A stretch of 64,000 nucleotides of DNA from Natrinema gelatinilyticum. GTDB taxonomy: Archaea > Halobacteriota > Halobacteria > Halobacteriales > Natrialbaceae. Of the stretch, positions 9,446-18,823 are shown in pieces (the stretch's first letter is position 1; each line of letters starts with the position of its first letter). The stretch lies in assembly GCF_024266705.1 (NCBI RefSeq), contig NZ_CP100756.1, positions 1,860,001 to 1,924,000 on the forward strand. Reading direction: 5' to 3'. Below the pieces are notes generated by a model, which searched no databases, was not told where the DNA came from, and worked only from the letters and a program-made list of their open reading frames with translations. A program made the translations under genes and the position numbers.

Positions 9446-10204
9446 CTACTGAATCGGAATCCGGGTCACCGACCGAGCGGGCGATCGAATCGGAACCGTC
9501 GTCGTCGGCGTTCCGTCTGCACCCGCTGCCTGGAGTTCCTCGAGCGTTCGCTCGATACCGTTGTGGTGGCCAGCGCCGATAACTGCGACGACGTCGTGTC
9601 CGTCGCGTCGGAGGACGTCGAGTCGCTCCGCCATGGCGCGGTCGCGCCGGTCGATCAGCACGGCTGTGACCTCGGGGAGCAGCCACCGCAGGTGGTCGAT
9701 CGCCGGTTGCACGTCGTCGCCGCTTCGGATGTCTTTGAGCGGGAGCGAGAGCAATTCGGCCTGCGTCGCGTACTCCGCGGGCCCCATCGCCCCCATCCGG
9801 AACGCGACTTTCGGGAGCGTCTCCGGCCCGAGCCGACTCGAGAGTTCGCCGACGGTTTCAGCGATCGGATCGTCGATGAGCGCGACGTCGGTGTCCCGTT
9901 CAGCGGCGGTCTCGATGGCCGTTTCCATGTCGGTCTGTCCGGGGTCGAGCCCGTACAGCCGGACGACCGTCCGCTGGATCGCTTTCAGCGTGCTGTAGGC
10001 GACCGCGGTGACGGGTGGCAACTCCCGCGCCAGTTCAGCCGGCTCCGGGCGGTCGCGTCGCTCGAGGCGTTCGAAGCGCGATTCGTCGAGCTCGACGGCG
10101 ACGAGGTCGGGGTCGGTCTCGCGGATGGTCGCACGGACGCGCCGGCGGTGCGTCTCGGAGAAGTGAACGCTGGGGACGAGGGTGATGGTGCCGTCGTTGG
10201 ACAT
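9446..10204 (-). CDS. TraB-domain family protein
   Basis: A 252-residue TraB/PrgY-family protein. The family's GxxH-type first motif appears as VPSVHFSE (residues 10-17), the glutamate-bearing strand as VAVELDESRF, and the second GxxH motif as VIGAGHHNGI near residue 215. The fold is related to EreA/ChaN-like enzymes and a hydrolase activity is suspected, but no substrate is established. Unlike the longer archaeal forms it lacks the C-terminal transmembrane region, so it should be soluble. It converges on the AOR gene with a 29-base gap and lies 93 bases after a small membrane protein on the same strand. Confidence 0.82.
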   Translation of the reverse strand: MSNDGTITLVPSVHFSETHRRRVRATIRETDPDLVAVELDESRFERLERRDRPEPAELARELPPVTAVAYSTLKAIQRTVVRLYGLDPGQTDMETAIETAAERDTDVALIDDPIAETVGELSSRLGPETLPKVAFRMGAMGPAEYATQAELLSLPLKDIRSGDDVQPAIDHLRWLLPEVTAVLIDRRDRAMAERLDVLRRDGHDVVAVIGAGHHNGIERTLEELQAAGADGTPTTTVPIRSPARSVTRIPIQ

Positions 10205-10297
10205 CTCGAATGCCGATTCGTCGGCGACACGCTTGAAACTATGATCGATCGTCGGCCGATCCGCAGCCGACCCGCTCTCTCGTTCGGATCGCCATCC

Positions 10298-10636
10298 CTA
10301 CGAGCCGTCGTCGGCTCCGCCGTCGTCCCCGACGCCGTCGGTCGCCGGCGAGCGTCGATCGTCTCCGCGAGACGGCAGCGGACTGTCGTCGGCCCGCGAG
10401 GGGTGAATGTTGAAGTTGTTTCCCCGGTACGGATCGGTCTCGGGATCGTACGACAGCTCGCTGCGCTCGAACAGGTAGGTGAAAAAGCCGAGTATCGGGA
10501 CGCAAAAGGTGATCGCCGCCCACTTCGCCGGCGGCTCGAGGCCAACCCGCCCGGCGTCGTAGTAGGCGATGGCGGTCAGGCCGAGGTGCCAGGCGAGTGG
10601 TATCCCAATGATCGCCGCCTGTAAGACCGTGCTCAT
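10298..10636 (-). CDS. Small membrane protein, PLDc_N-like two-helix domain
   Basis: A 112-residue protein with two predicted transmembrane helices (residues about 5-27 and 38-58) separated by DAGRVGLEPPAKW. The pattern resembles the PLDc_N two-helix domain found at the N-terminus of cardiolipin synthases. The C-terminal half is a hydrophilic, Asp-rich tail. The start is supported by a TATA-like TACTTTAG about 28 bases upstream on this strand. The function is unknown; it may form an operon with the TraB gene. Confidence 0.72.
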   Translation of the reverse strand: MSTVLQAAIIGIPLAWHLGLTAIAYYDAGRVGLEPPAKWAAITFCVPILGFFTYLFERSELSYDPETDPYRGNNFNIHPSRADDSPLPSRGDDRRSPATDGVGDDGGADDGS

Positions 10637-10733
10637 ACGCGACCAGACGGGCTCGATCCTTCTAAAGTAGTTGTCTCGTCATGACGTCTGCGTTCGTACG
10701 CTAACTCTCACGACGTCTGCCATCTCGGTCGGA

Positions 10734-10910
10734 TCACGCGGGCGGTCGCGGTCGGCAGACGAGTTCGCCGCTGCAGTTCGGACAGACGGCGTCCAACTCG
10801 GCGGTGCAATCGGGACAGAACGTGCACTCGTACGCACAGATATAACTCTCATCGGATTTCTCGAGCGGGCGATGACACCGCTCACACTCGGATCTCATCT
10901 CGAGTGGCAT
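10734..10910 (-). CDS. Small zinc-ribbon protein, DUF1272 family
   Basis: A 58-residue protein with eight cysteines. The pattern is CERCHRPL, then CAYECTFCPDC, then CPNCSGEL, ending RPRPPA, which matches the DUF1272 family (a short protein with ordered CxxC, CxxxCxxCxxC and CxxC groups). The start MPLEMRSEC is favoured because family members begin with a similar Leu-Glu-Met/Leu-Arg stretch; a start four codons later is possible. Likely a double zinc ribbon; no function is established. It stands alone on the minus strand in an otherwise empty spacer. Confidence 0.8.
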   Translation of the reverse strand: MPLEMRSECERCHRPLEKSDESYICAYECTFCPDCTAELDAVCPNCSGELVCRPRPPA

Positions 10911-11160
10911 GCGAGTACTGCGGCGTACGGCCGATGAATACGTGTACGTTACGGCTATTCGGTCGGAGACCGGACGAGTCGAATTCGTCTCGAACGTCCC
11001 CTCGGCGCGACCGCCGTCCGTCTCGGCCGTCGCTTTCGTTCACGGCTCGCGTTGCCCCCGTTTGCAATTTTGGTTCGCGTCGAATCGCACGTCTCGCTCA
11101 CGGATTCATCGTTCGCTACGCAGTTCGAGGGAACCGAGAACTGCGATTCCCTCGCACAAT

Positions 11161-11178
11161 CTGGACCACACGGTCCAG
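11161..11178 (-). repeat. 7-bp hairpin just past thiolase stop
   Basis: Perfect arms CTGGACC and GGTCCAG enclose an ACAC loop, 11-28 bases downstream of the thiolase stop on the minus strand. It may stabilise or end that transcript; no T-tract follows. The remaining spacer to 10911 shows no supported gene. Confidence 0.4.
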
Positions 11179-11188
11179 TGTAACGGGC

Positions 11189-12325
11189 TCAGTTGACGTC
11201 GAACTCGATCGCTGCACCCTGACCGAACCCGACACAGAGCGTCGCCAGGCCGAGGCCGCCGCCGCGTTTCTGGAGTTCGTGGATCAGCGTGACCGGCAGA
11301 CGAGCACCCGACGCGCCGAGCGGGTGCCCGATGGCGATCGCACCGCCGTTGACGTTGAAAATCTCGGGATCGATGCCCAGTTCGTCGCGCGAGTACAGCG
11401 TCTGACTGGCGAACGCCTCGTTGAGTTCCACGAGGTCGTACTCGTCGATGTCGCGACCGGTGCGCTCGAGCAACCCGCGAGTCGACGGGACCGGGCCGAT
11501 TCCCATGACGGTAGGGTCGACGCCGGCGACGTTGTTCTGACCGATCTCGGCCATGATCTCGAGGTCGTGTTCCTCGGCGAAGGCTTCGCTCGTCACGAGC
11601 AGCGCAGATGCGCCGTCGGAGATCTGCGAGGCGTTACCGGGTGTGACGGTGCCGTCTTCTTTGAAGACGGTCGGCAGGTCGGCGAGTTTCTCGGCTGTGG
11701 TGCCGGGACGGATCCCCTCGTCCTCCTCGACGGTTCCGTCGTCGGTCTCGATCGGGACGATCTCGTCGTCGAACCGTCCCTCCTCGGTGGCCTCGACCGC
11801 GTGCTGCTGACTCCGGGCGGCGTACTCGTCTTGCTCCTCGCGGCTGACGCCGTACTCCTCGGCTACTTTCTCGGCGGTCATCCCCATCTGGAGATCGCCG
11901 AGGTCGTACAGTTCGGCCAGTCGCGGGTGGATGTGCCCGATCCCTTCGCCCATCGGGACGCGAGTCATGCTCTCGACCCCGCCGGCGATGATCGCATCAC
12001 GGTTGCCGGCCGCGATGGCGTCCGATGCGGAGATGACCGATTGCATCGAGGAGGCACACCAGCGGTTGATCGTCGTCGCCGGCACGCCCTCGCCGAGTTC
12101 CGAGAGGATGGCGATAACGCGCGCCAGGTTGTTGTCCTGCTCGCCGCGCTGCTGGGCACAACCCCACATCAGATCGTCGATCTCTTCGCCGGAGAGCCCG
12201 GTCTCGGCCAGGATCTCGTCGATTAGCGCCACCGAGAGGTCCTCGCTTCGGACGTCCGCGAACACGCCGTCTTCTTTCCCCTGTGGTGTCCTTACTGCCT
12301 TCACTACGACTGGTGTCTGTGACAT
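11189..12325 (-). CDS. Acetyl-CoA C-acyltransferase (thiolase)
   Basis: A 378-residue biosynthetic/degradative thiolase, catalysing reversible cleavage or condensation of 3-ketoacyl-CoA. The nucleophile is C90 in NRWCASSMQ. The second active-site block is [16 protein letters not shown], and the final cysteine block is CVGFGQG, where the usual second Gly of CxGGGxG is Phe. The other intact thiolase in this window carries the same GFGQG form. The gene is monocistronic by position. Chain-length specificity is not evident; acetoacetyl-CoA thiolase and beta-ketothiolase are both possible. Confidence 0.92.
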   Translation of the reverse strand: MSQTPVVVKAVRTPQGKEDGVFADVRSEDLSVALIDEILAETGLSGEEIDDLMWGCAQQRGEQDNNLARVIAILSELGEGVPATTINRWCASSMQSVISASDAIAAGNRDAIIAGGVESMTRVPMGEGIGHIHPRLAELYDLGDLQMGMTAEKVAEEYGVSREEQDEYAARSQQHAVEATEEGRFDDEIVPIETDDGTVEEDEGIRPGTTAEKLADLPTVFKEDGTVTPGNASQISDGASALLVTSEAFAEEHDLEIMAEIGQNNVAGVDPTVMGIGPVPSTRGLLERTGRDIDEYDLVELNEAFASQTLYSRDELGIDPEIFNVNGGAIAIGHPLGASGARLPVTLIHELQKRGGGLGLATLCVGFGQGAAIEFDVN

Positions 12326-12570
12326 GTACTACCGAATGTCCCTCACGAACTTAAGTCCGGTCGAACTCTCGAGGGCGGGCAAATCGTTTACTGGATTCCC
12401 GATGGAAATCACACTGGACGGGCCGGTGAGAACTGCGAGTGGGCGGCGAGGACCACTGATCACAACTCGTTCCCTCGACGACGCTGGCGCTGTTGATCGT
12501 TCGCGATCTGGGTGAAAGTGCTATTTTACCTAGCGGCGTTTCCTTAGTACAGCGTGTCGTTCACGAAAAC

Positions 12571-14526
12571 ATGACCGATCGAACCACGTTGATCGCGGTC
12601 GCTCTCACGGCGTTGCTCGTGGGGTCGATCGCGGGTGCCGGCTTCGCCGGACTGTTCGGCGACGACGGCACCGCTGAGGCCGACCTCGACCCGGAGAACA
12701 CGCTTCTCACAGGCACGACCGATCCGGAACTGGCGACCTTCGCGTCCGACGACGCGTTCGTCGAGTACTTCCGCGACGCTTCGAGTGGCATCCGTTCGGG
12801 CGGTCCGACGGCGCTCCCCCCCACGGATGACGACGGCGTCGCGCTCGAGGGAGGCTCGAGCAGGGAACCGGATAGTACCACCGATACGGCTGACCCCGGA
12901 GGGAATGCGGCGTCAGAACGGGGTGACCGAACCGAACCGCGTCACTCCAGGACGAACGTCCAGGAGGCAGGTCTCGACGAACCGGACGTCCTGAAGACCG
13001 ACGGCGAGTCGGCCTACTACGCCACCTATCGATACACGTCGCGATGGGCCGAGACGTCGATCGTCGACGTGAGCGATCCCGCTGCGCCCCGGACCGTGGG
13101 GTCGATTCCGCTCTCCGGCGATCTCCTCCTCGCGAACGACACCCTCGTCGTTCTCGGCAACCAGCAAGCGGCCGGCTACGACGTGAGCGATCCCGAGGAC
13201 CCCGAGCGACTGTGGCGCAACGACCTCGAGGCGACCGTCGAGACCGCTCGCCTGTACGACGGCGACCTCTACCTGGTTCTGGTGGATCGACCCGGCAGCG
13301 ACCCGTGTCCGATCGTTCCCTACGGCGACACGGCGATCGAGTGTACCGACGTGGTCCGTCCGGCCACGCAAGCCGACGCCGATGCCGTCTACACCGCCGC
13401 CCGCGTCGATCCCGAGACGGGGTCACTCGAGAGCGAAGAGAGCGTCGTCGGCTCCCGTTCGCTGTCCGCGACGTACGTGTCCGAGAACGGGATCTACCTC
13501 TCGTACACCCGTTCGACCGACAGGTACGAACTGCAGCGATCGTTCCTCGGCAGCGAGAACGGTTCCGATCTGTTCGATGCGACGGCTCGCAACCGCCTCG
13601 CCGCCCTCGAGACCATCGATATCTCCCAGCGCGCCAAAGCAGTCGAACTCCAGGAAATCCTCACCGACTGGTACGGCCGGATGGACGACGGTGAGCGCAA
13701 AGCGGCCCGTCAGGCCTTCCAGGACGGATTGCGTGACTACGTTGCGGCCCACCACCGCGATCTGAGCACGACCGGTATCGTCAGGATCGACATCGAGGGC
13801 GAACTGTCGGTCGAGGCCAGCGGCGAAGTCCCGGGAACGCCACTCAACCAGTTCTCCATGGACGAACACGACGACCATCTCCGTATCGCGACGACGATCC
13901 CGCGAACGCACGGCCTCGACTCCGAGAACGACGTCTACGTCCTCGATTCGGACCTCGAGACCGTCGGCTCGGTGACCGGGCTGGGCGTCGACGAGCGCAT
14001 CTATTCCGTCCGTTTCGAGGGCGACGAGGGGTACGTCGTCACCTACCGGGAGATCGATCCGTTCTACACGCTCGATCTGTCCAACCCGACGAACCCGACC
14101 GTCGACGGGGAGCTCAAACTGCCGGGCTTCTCGACGTACCTGCACCCGCTTGAGGACGACCTCGTCCTCGGTATCGGACAGGAAGACCGCAGGCCCAAGG
14201 CGACCCTCTTCGACGTCAGCGATCCCGAGAACCCGATCGAACTCGACTCCGAGATCCTCACTGAGGAGTACTACAGCGCCGTGAGCCGAACGCACACGGC
14301 GTTCCTACAGGACGAGACTCACGGCGTGTTCTTCATGCCCGGCGGTGAACAAAGCTACGTGTTCGACTACACCGGCGGCGAACTCGAGGAGGTCGCTCGC
14401 GTCGACCTGGGCGGGGCCGGAGCGCGTGCGATGTACGTTGACGACTACCTCTACGTCTTCGGCGAGAATCAGGCGGTCGTCATAGACGAGACGAACTGGG
14501 AGGTCGTGAACCGACACGAGCTGTAG
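12571..14526 (+). CDS. Secreted beta-propeller domain protein
   Basis: A 651-residue protein with an N-terminal hydrophobic segment (residues about 5-25, MTDRTTLIAVALTALL...) acting as signal or anchor. A long acidic Gly/Ser/Thr-rich linker follows, then the beta-propeller domain of the archaeal Beta_propel family (starting near NVQEAGLDEPDVLKTD). Repeated blades show the DVSDPxxP turn (VDVSDPAAPRTVG, YDVSDPEDPERLW, FDVSDPENPIELD). No lipobox is present. The protein probably faces the outside and mediates binding; no catalytic motif is visible. The start is the ATG after a plausible TATA (TATTTTAC, about 12522). Confidence 0.85.
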   Translation: MTDRTTLIAVALTALLVGSIAGAGFAGLFGDDGTAEADLDPENTLLTGTTDPELATFASDDAFVEYFRDASSGIRSGGPTALPPTDDDGVALEGGSSREPDSTTDTADPGGNAASERGDRTEPRHSRTNVQEAGLDEPDVLKTDGESAYYATYRYTSRWAETSIVDVSDPAAPRTVGSIPLSGDLLLANDTLVVLGNQQAAGYDVSDPEDPERLWRNDLEATVETARLYDGDLYLVLVDRPGSDPCPIVPYGDTAIECTDVVRPATQADADAVYTAARVDPETGSLESEESVVGSRSLSATYVSENGIYLSYTRSTDRYELQRSFLGSENGSDLFDATARNRLAALETIDISQRAKAVELQEILTDWYGRMDDGERKAARQAFQDGLRDYVAAHHRDLSTTGIVRIDIEGELSVEASGEVPGTPLNQFSMDEHDDHLRIATTIPRTHGLDSENDVYVLDSDLETVGSVTGLGVDERIYSVRFEGDEGYVVTYREIDPFYTLDLSNPTNPTVDGELKLPGFSTYLHPLEDDLVLGIGQEDRRPKATLFDVSDPENPIELDSEILTEEYYSAVSRTHTAFLQDETHGVFFMPGGEQSYVFDYTGGELEEVARVDLGGAGARAMYVDDYLYVFGENQAVVIDETNWEVVNRHEL

Positions 14527-14693
14527 CGGACGCGTATCGGGCTGCAACGGACACGACTCCTCTCGTGGTATTCCCTCCGGACTGAGCTAGCAAGTCGATT
14601 CCGTTTCGCTTCCTGGCCATCCTTTCGGCCAGATCGTCACGGTCGACTGTAGGGAGGGGAACTCTTTTGCCCGCGGTTTGACAATGCCACCTC

Positions 14694-15473
14694 ATGGACG
14701 GCAACGAGACTGTCGACCGTTCCGAATCGGACCGCCCGGATCGGACCGATCAGCCAACCGGAACGGACGATGGCCCGGCCGGTGACGAGGTGGAAGCCGC
14801 GACGAACGCAGGGACTCCGAATGGGGAGTTATCCGCCACGAACGCAGAGGCGCCCGCAGCAGATGGAGACGAGCCCGCGACGGAGACGCATAGCGCCGAG
14901 CAGCCGTCTTCGAGCGACGTCGACGCGTCGATGCCGGCCGTCCCGGATCCGGAGCCACAGGAATCCGACGTCCCCGAAGACGTACAAAAATACGCTCGTT
15001 TCAAGAAAATGGACGGCGCGCAGTACGAGCGAGTCAACGAGTTCCTGCGGGATCGGACCTACATTACCGCCCGAGAGTGGGCCATCGCGCGGCTCTGTTC
15101 CGACTTCCGAACGGAGACCGGCATCGAGATGACGAAAATCGGTGAGAACCTGCCTGAACTCATCCCCTTCATGACCGATACGTACACTCCCCAGGCCGTC
15201 AATCAGGCCCGCTCATCTTTCGAAGAGAAGGTCCGTACGGCAGGAGCGACCTTCCTCTACGGCGCGATGTGCGACTTCTTCACCGCGGAGGAACTCGACG
15301 ACGTGATGTACGAGGCGACCGAGGTCGCGAAGTTCCTCCTCGAGGTCGAGGGCGTCGACCTCTCCGTCGAGGACGAACTCGAGGCCGAAGAGCGCATCTC
15401 GAGCGTGATGCGTGAGGTTCGCGAGGCCAGCGAGGACCTTCGCGCGGAGGACGTCGCCGAGAGCGAGGACTGA
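14694..15473 (+). CDS. Haloarchaeal conserved protein (DUF5806-like)
   Basis: A 259-residue soluble protein. Residues 1-95 are low-complexity and acidic with alternating Ala/Glu/Asp/Pro. The conserved part starts near VPEDVQKYARFKKMDGAQYERVN and is helical, with REWAIARLCSDFRT and GATFLYGAMCDFFTAEELDD. I recognise it as the haloarchaeal DUF5806 type, of unknown function. A TATA-like CTTTTGCC about 30 bases upstream supports a leaderless start. The next gene, a small membrane protein, follows 79 bases later on the same strand. Confidence 0.7.
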   Translation: MDGNETVDRSESDRPDRTDQPTGTDDGPAGDEVEAATNAGTPNGELSATNAEAPAADGDEPATETHSAEQPSSSDVDASMPAVPDPEPQESDVPEDVQKYARFKKMDGAQYERVNEFLRDRTYITAREWAIARLCSDFRTETGIEMTKIGENLPELIPFMTDTYTPQAVNQARSSFEEKVRTAGATFLYGAMCDFFTAEELDDVMYEATEVAKFLLEVEGVDLSVEDELEAEERISSVMREVREASEDLRAEDVAESED

Positions 15474-15552
15474 CGCGAAAGCGAGCGTACCGTTCAGGTC
15501 GCGAGCGCGACCGAGAACTATGATATGGCTGTAGCGGATCGATCCGGATACG

Positions 15553-15984
15553 ATGAACGACTCTCGCGACGTACGGTCGGACTCTCTCGACGAGGGTGGG
15601 CCGTCGCCACAACTGATCGCGCTCGGTGCCGGTATCGTCGACGTTCCGATATTCGCGTACGTCTCCCTCGAGCTGTTCGGCGATCCGACGTTCGGCGCGT
15701 TCGTCGGTCTATTGCTCGGTCTCGGAACCTACCTGTTTCTCCCCGCGATGATCGCCGACGAGGAGGACCGAGACGCAGACGACCTCGAGCCGACGGACGT
15801 CGGTACTCGCCTCCGCAGCTTCCACCGGACGGCCGCCGGACTCGCGCTCCCACCGGCGGCCGTCGTGCTGTTCGGGTGGCGGTTCGTCTCCGAGACTCTC
15901 TTCCTCGGCTTCCTCCTCGCCCTCGTCATCGCCGTCGTGATCTACCTGTCGCTCGCGGTGTTACTTCCGAGGCGCCTCGCCTGA
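15553..15984 (+). CDS. Four-helix integral membrane protein, unknown function
   Basis: A 143-residue protein with an acidic N-terminal tail and four predicted transmembrane helices: about residues 20-38, 45-65, 92-108 and 113-136. A charged loop DEEDRDADDLEP lies between helices 2 and 3. I recognise no family. The acidic loop and the codon use fit a native haloarchaeal gene. It may be co-transcribed with the upstream conserved gene. Confidence 0.6.
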   Translation: MNDSRDVRSDSLDEGGPSPQLIALGAGIVDVPIFAYVSLELFGDPTFGAFVGLLLGLGTYLFLPAMIADEEDRDADDLEPTDVGTRLRSFHRTAAGLALPPAAVVLFGWRFVSETLFLGFLLALVIAVVIYLSLAVLLPRRLA

Positions 15985-16201
15985 TACGGACTGCTGTCCG
16001 TCAGTTCCGGAGCAACCGCGACCGTCCTGTGGGTGCTCCTGTAAACCGTTACAGCTGACCGTACGAGGGCAACGACTCCGGTCACGGTTTCGTTCCTTGA
16101 GCGCCGTTCGCTCTGATTGCCCTGCGTTCGAGTCCTCACTTCTACCCCCGTTGCACTTGCGAGTCCGCTTCTTTTGCCCGCTCGAAGGATAGCCCCCACG
16201 T

Positions 16202-17673
16202 ATGACCGACCTGCCTCTCGCACCGGAAGCCGGCTGGAATTCGCTGTACCTCGTCGGTGACTGGATCGATAGCGGTGACCGGGACAACATCTCCGTCGAG
16301 AACCCCTACACGCGCGAGGAGATCACGTCCGTCCCGGCGGGCACCGAAGACGACGTCGACCAAGCGTACGAGGCCGCCGCCGAGGCCCAGACCGGGTGGG
16401 CCGAACAGCCGCCGCAAGCGCGAGCCGGCGTGATCAACGCTGCCCTCGAGTTCGTCGACGACCACCGCGAGGAAATCGCCGAGTTGTTGACCCTCGAAGC
16501 CGGGAGCACGCGGGTCAAGTCCGAGGCCGAACTGGGACTGCCCGCGGAATGATGCAGCAGGCGGCCAGCTACCCGTCCTGAATGGACGGCCAGCACGCGG
16601 ATTCGATCACGCCCGGCAAAGAGAATATCGCGGAGCGGGTCCCCGTTGGCGTCGTTGGCGTCATTTCGCCGTGGAACTTTCCGCTCCACCTCTCGATGCG
16701 GGCGGTCGCTCCGGCGATCGCGGCCGGTAACGGCGTTGTCCTCAAACCTGCCTCGAACACGCCGATCACGGGCGGCCTGCTGCTCGCGCGCATCTTCGAG
16801 GCGGCCGGCGCACCGGAGGGGATCATCAACGTCGTTCCGGGTCGCGGCTCCGATATCGGCGACGCGGTTGCGGGCCACGAACTCCCGAGCGTCATCGCCT
16901 TTACGGGTTCGACTGAGGTCGGCGAGCGCGTCGGGGAGCAGGCGGCCGGCAACGCCGCGTTGCCCGCCCTCGAACTCGGCGGGAACAACGTCCACGTCGT
17001 CACCGAGAACGCCGACCTCGAGCGGGCCGTCGACGGAGGCGTCTTCGGTTCGTTCCTGCACCAGGGCCAGATCTGTATCTCGACCAATCGCCACCTGGTC
17101 CACGAGTCGCTCTACGACGACTACGTCGACGCGCTTGCCGAACGGGCCGCCTCGCTGCCGACTGGTGATCCGACCGACGACGACACGATCGTCGGTCCCA
17201 TCATCGACGAGAGCCAGCGCGACCAGATCCTCGAGTACGTCGAGGAGTCGGTCGACGAGAGAGCGACGGTCGAGACCGGCGGCGACCACGACGGTCTCGT
17301 CGTCGACCCGACGGTTCTCTCCGACGTTGACAACGACATGGCCGCAGCCTGCAACGAACACTTCGGCCCCATCGCGCCCGTAATCCCCTTCTCGAGCGAC
17401 GAAGAGGCGATCGATCTCGCCAACGACACGATCCACGGTCTCTCGGGGTCGGTCCACAGCGAGGATATGGCGCAGGCTCGCCAGATCGCCGACGGAATCG
17501 AGACGGGGATGATCCACATCAACGATCAGCCGGTCAACGACGAACCCCACGTCCCGTTCGGCGGGATGAAAGAGTCCAGCATCGGCCGCTACAACGGCGA
17601 GCAGATCCTCGAGGAAGTGACGACGACGAAGTGGATTTCGATCCAGCACGAACCTCGAGAGTACCCGTTCTGA
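16202..17673 (+). pseudogene. Aldehyde dehydrogenase, broken by frameshift plus stop
   Basis: An NAD(P)-dependent aldehyde dehydrogenase of about 490 codons in two pieces. The N-terminal piece (16202-16552, MTDLPLAPEAGWNSLYLVGDW...) runs out of frame at about 16543-16549, where one G appears lost from the expected AAGMMQ stretch. The correct frame resumes at ATGATGCAGCAG (16549) but meets a TGA at 16579-16581, immediately before MDGQHADS, where the family usually has an arginine. The rest is intact, with ELGGNNVHVV (general-base Glu) and GQICISTNRH (catalytic Cys). Reinitiation at 16582 could make a 363-residue fragment lacking the N-terminal part of the NAD domain. A sequencing error is possible for either lesion but less so for both. 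Confidence 0.85.
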
Positions 17674-17832
17674 AGGGGTTTCTCGCAGGAGCCGGACTGA
17701 AGCGCTACTCACGCCCCCGAACGACTCTCGTATTGACCCCGTCCGCCAGCTAGTGATAGCCGACTCCATCGAGTGCGCTTCGGGTCCGTCCCGAATCGTA
17801 TTCGTTATCTGCTGGTATCTCTGAAGACGACT

Positions 17833-18006
17833 ATGAACTCCCCTGGACCCGTCTCCGACGATGGCCGAGCGTTGCAGAGCCGTGGATACCGCATTACCGT
17901 CGACGATGGTCGCGACTCGTTTTTCGCGATTTCTCTCGAGGAACCGAATAGTGAGACGGCGTGGATCATGTCGGACACCGTTCGAACGCTCGAGGACATG
18001 CAATAG
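17833..18006 (+). CDS. Small haloarchaeal protein (DUF7331-like)
   Basis: A 57-residue protein, MNSPGPVSDDGRALQSRG..., with the conserved core RYRITVDDGRDSFFAISL-like beta strands and the ending GAWIMSDTV-like AWIMSDTVRTLEDMQ. Haloarchaea carry many stand-alone paralogues of this size, grouped as a DUF7331-type family with no known function. The start is the internal ATG; an upstream extension reads into the spacer. Family recognition is by pattern only. Confidence 0.6.
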   Translation: MNSPGPVSDDGRALQSRGYRITVDDGRDSFFAISLEEPNSETAWIMSDTVRTLEDMQ

Positions 18007-18101
18007 GCCGTCCGTTCTCGCTCACTTCGGTCGACGGGCTGTGATTTCCTGGTTCGAATCTCGACCACCTCAGTCGCCACTCACGAGTGGATCGCGGCGG
18101 C

Positions 18102-18124
18102 ATGCGAGGGTTGGGATTTGAACC
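18102..18124. repeat. Duplicate of tRNA-Leu 3' end (attachment-site-like)
   Basis: These 23 bases are identical to 18217-18239, which is the 3' terminal stem and T-arm of the adjacent tRNA-Leu gene. The two copies are in direct orientation, 115 bases apart start to start. Such duplications mark att sites of tRNA-targeting integrases, but the DNA between the copies is far too short to hold an element and carries no integrase, so any element has been lost. Confidence 0.65.
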
Positions 18125-18217
18125 ACCGCCAGACGGTCGCTCACTCCGTTCGCGCTGCGTCTCGCGTACTTCAAATCCCGCGTCTCGTACTCGTCACTCG
18201 CGGATACTCGTGACGAA

Positions 18218-18301
18218 TGCGAGGGTTGGGATTTGAACCCAAGGACCCCTACGGGAGCGGGTCTTAAGCCCACCGCCGTTGGCCTGCTTGGCTACCCTCG
18301 C
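18218..18301 (-). tRNA. tRNA-Leu (anticodon UAA)
   Basis: An 84-base class II tRNA. The acceptor stem is GCGAGGG/CCCTCGC with discriminator A. The D-arm has AGC...GGCCAA, and the anticodon loop CTTAAGA gives anticodon UAA inside a GTGGG/CCCGC stem. A long variable arm (CTCCCGTAGGGG) follows, then the T-arm GGGTTCAAATCCC. CCA is not encoded. The T-loop here is TTCAAAT. The structure is complete and should be functional. Confidence 0.93.
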
Positions 18302-18409
18302 ACAGAAGGCAATCGATCGTTGTCCCGGGGTCGGGATGTGCGTTTCGGTGTGGCGACGGTTCGTCGGTGGCCGCGACCAATCGAACTCGAGGCAGCGTCC
18401 TTCCTCGTG

Positions 18410-18748
18410 CTACCAGTCGACGCTCAGTGTGCCGTCACCGTGGGGATCCGGCGCGATCTCTTCGTCGGTTCGACGGTCGACGACGTGGATGCAGCCGTCG
18501 TCTTTCTTCGCTGGACAGACCTCCGCGGCGCGGACGTTGTGCTCGAGGTCGTCCTCGTCGAAAAAGTACGTTTTCGGCTGGGCCATGCCGGAAGCGATGG
18601 ACATCTCCCAGTTGTCGCTGACTTCGGCGCACTTGCCCGCGCCGAAGCACTTGTTCGCCTCGAAGATTATCTTGTAGGGCTTCTCCTTGACCGGCGGGGC
18701 GTCGGCCGAACCGACGTCGCTAGCGCGTTGAATGGCGTCGTCGCTCAT
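18410..18748 (-). CDS. Ferredoxin-like iron-sulfur protein
   Basis: A 112-residue cytosolic protein. Its cysteines are arranged as NKCFGAGKC (C at about 34 and 40) and AAEVCPAKKDDGCIHV (C at about 78 and 85), the layout of a single-cluster bacterial/archaeal ferredoxin with an insertion between the halves. It probably carries a [3Fe-4S] or [4Fe-4S] cluster and transfers electrons. It has an acidic extension at both ends. The partner enzyme is not evident; the SDR just upstream is a separate unit 75 bases away. Confidence 0.82.
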   Translation of the reverse strand: MSDDAIQRASDVGSADAPPVKEKPYKIIFEANKCFGAGKCAEVSDNWEMSIASGMAQPKTYFFDEDDLEHNVRAAEVCPAKKDDGCIHVVDRRTDEEIAPDPHGDGTLSVDW

Positions 18749-18823
18749 TGGGTTCTAGTTCGATCGGTTGGTCTTTCGCCTTACGGTTGGCGCGAACGGT
18801 GTGAACGCTTTCGTCGGATTCAA

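Noticed and set aside
10904..12226. A 440-residue open frame antisense to the thiolase
   Set aside because: Its composition is that of a shadow frame and the thiolase on the other strand has all catalytic motifs.
18049..18068. GGTTCGAATC on the + strand, resembling a tRNA T-arm
   Set aside because: Flanking bases do not form the 5-bp T-stem or any other tRNA arm.
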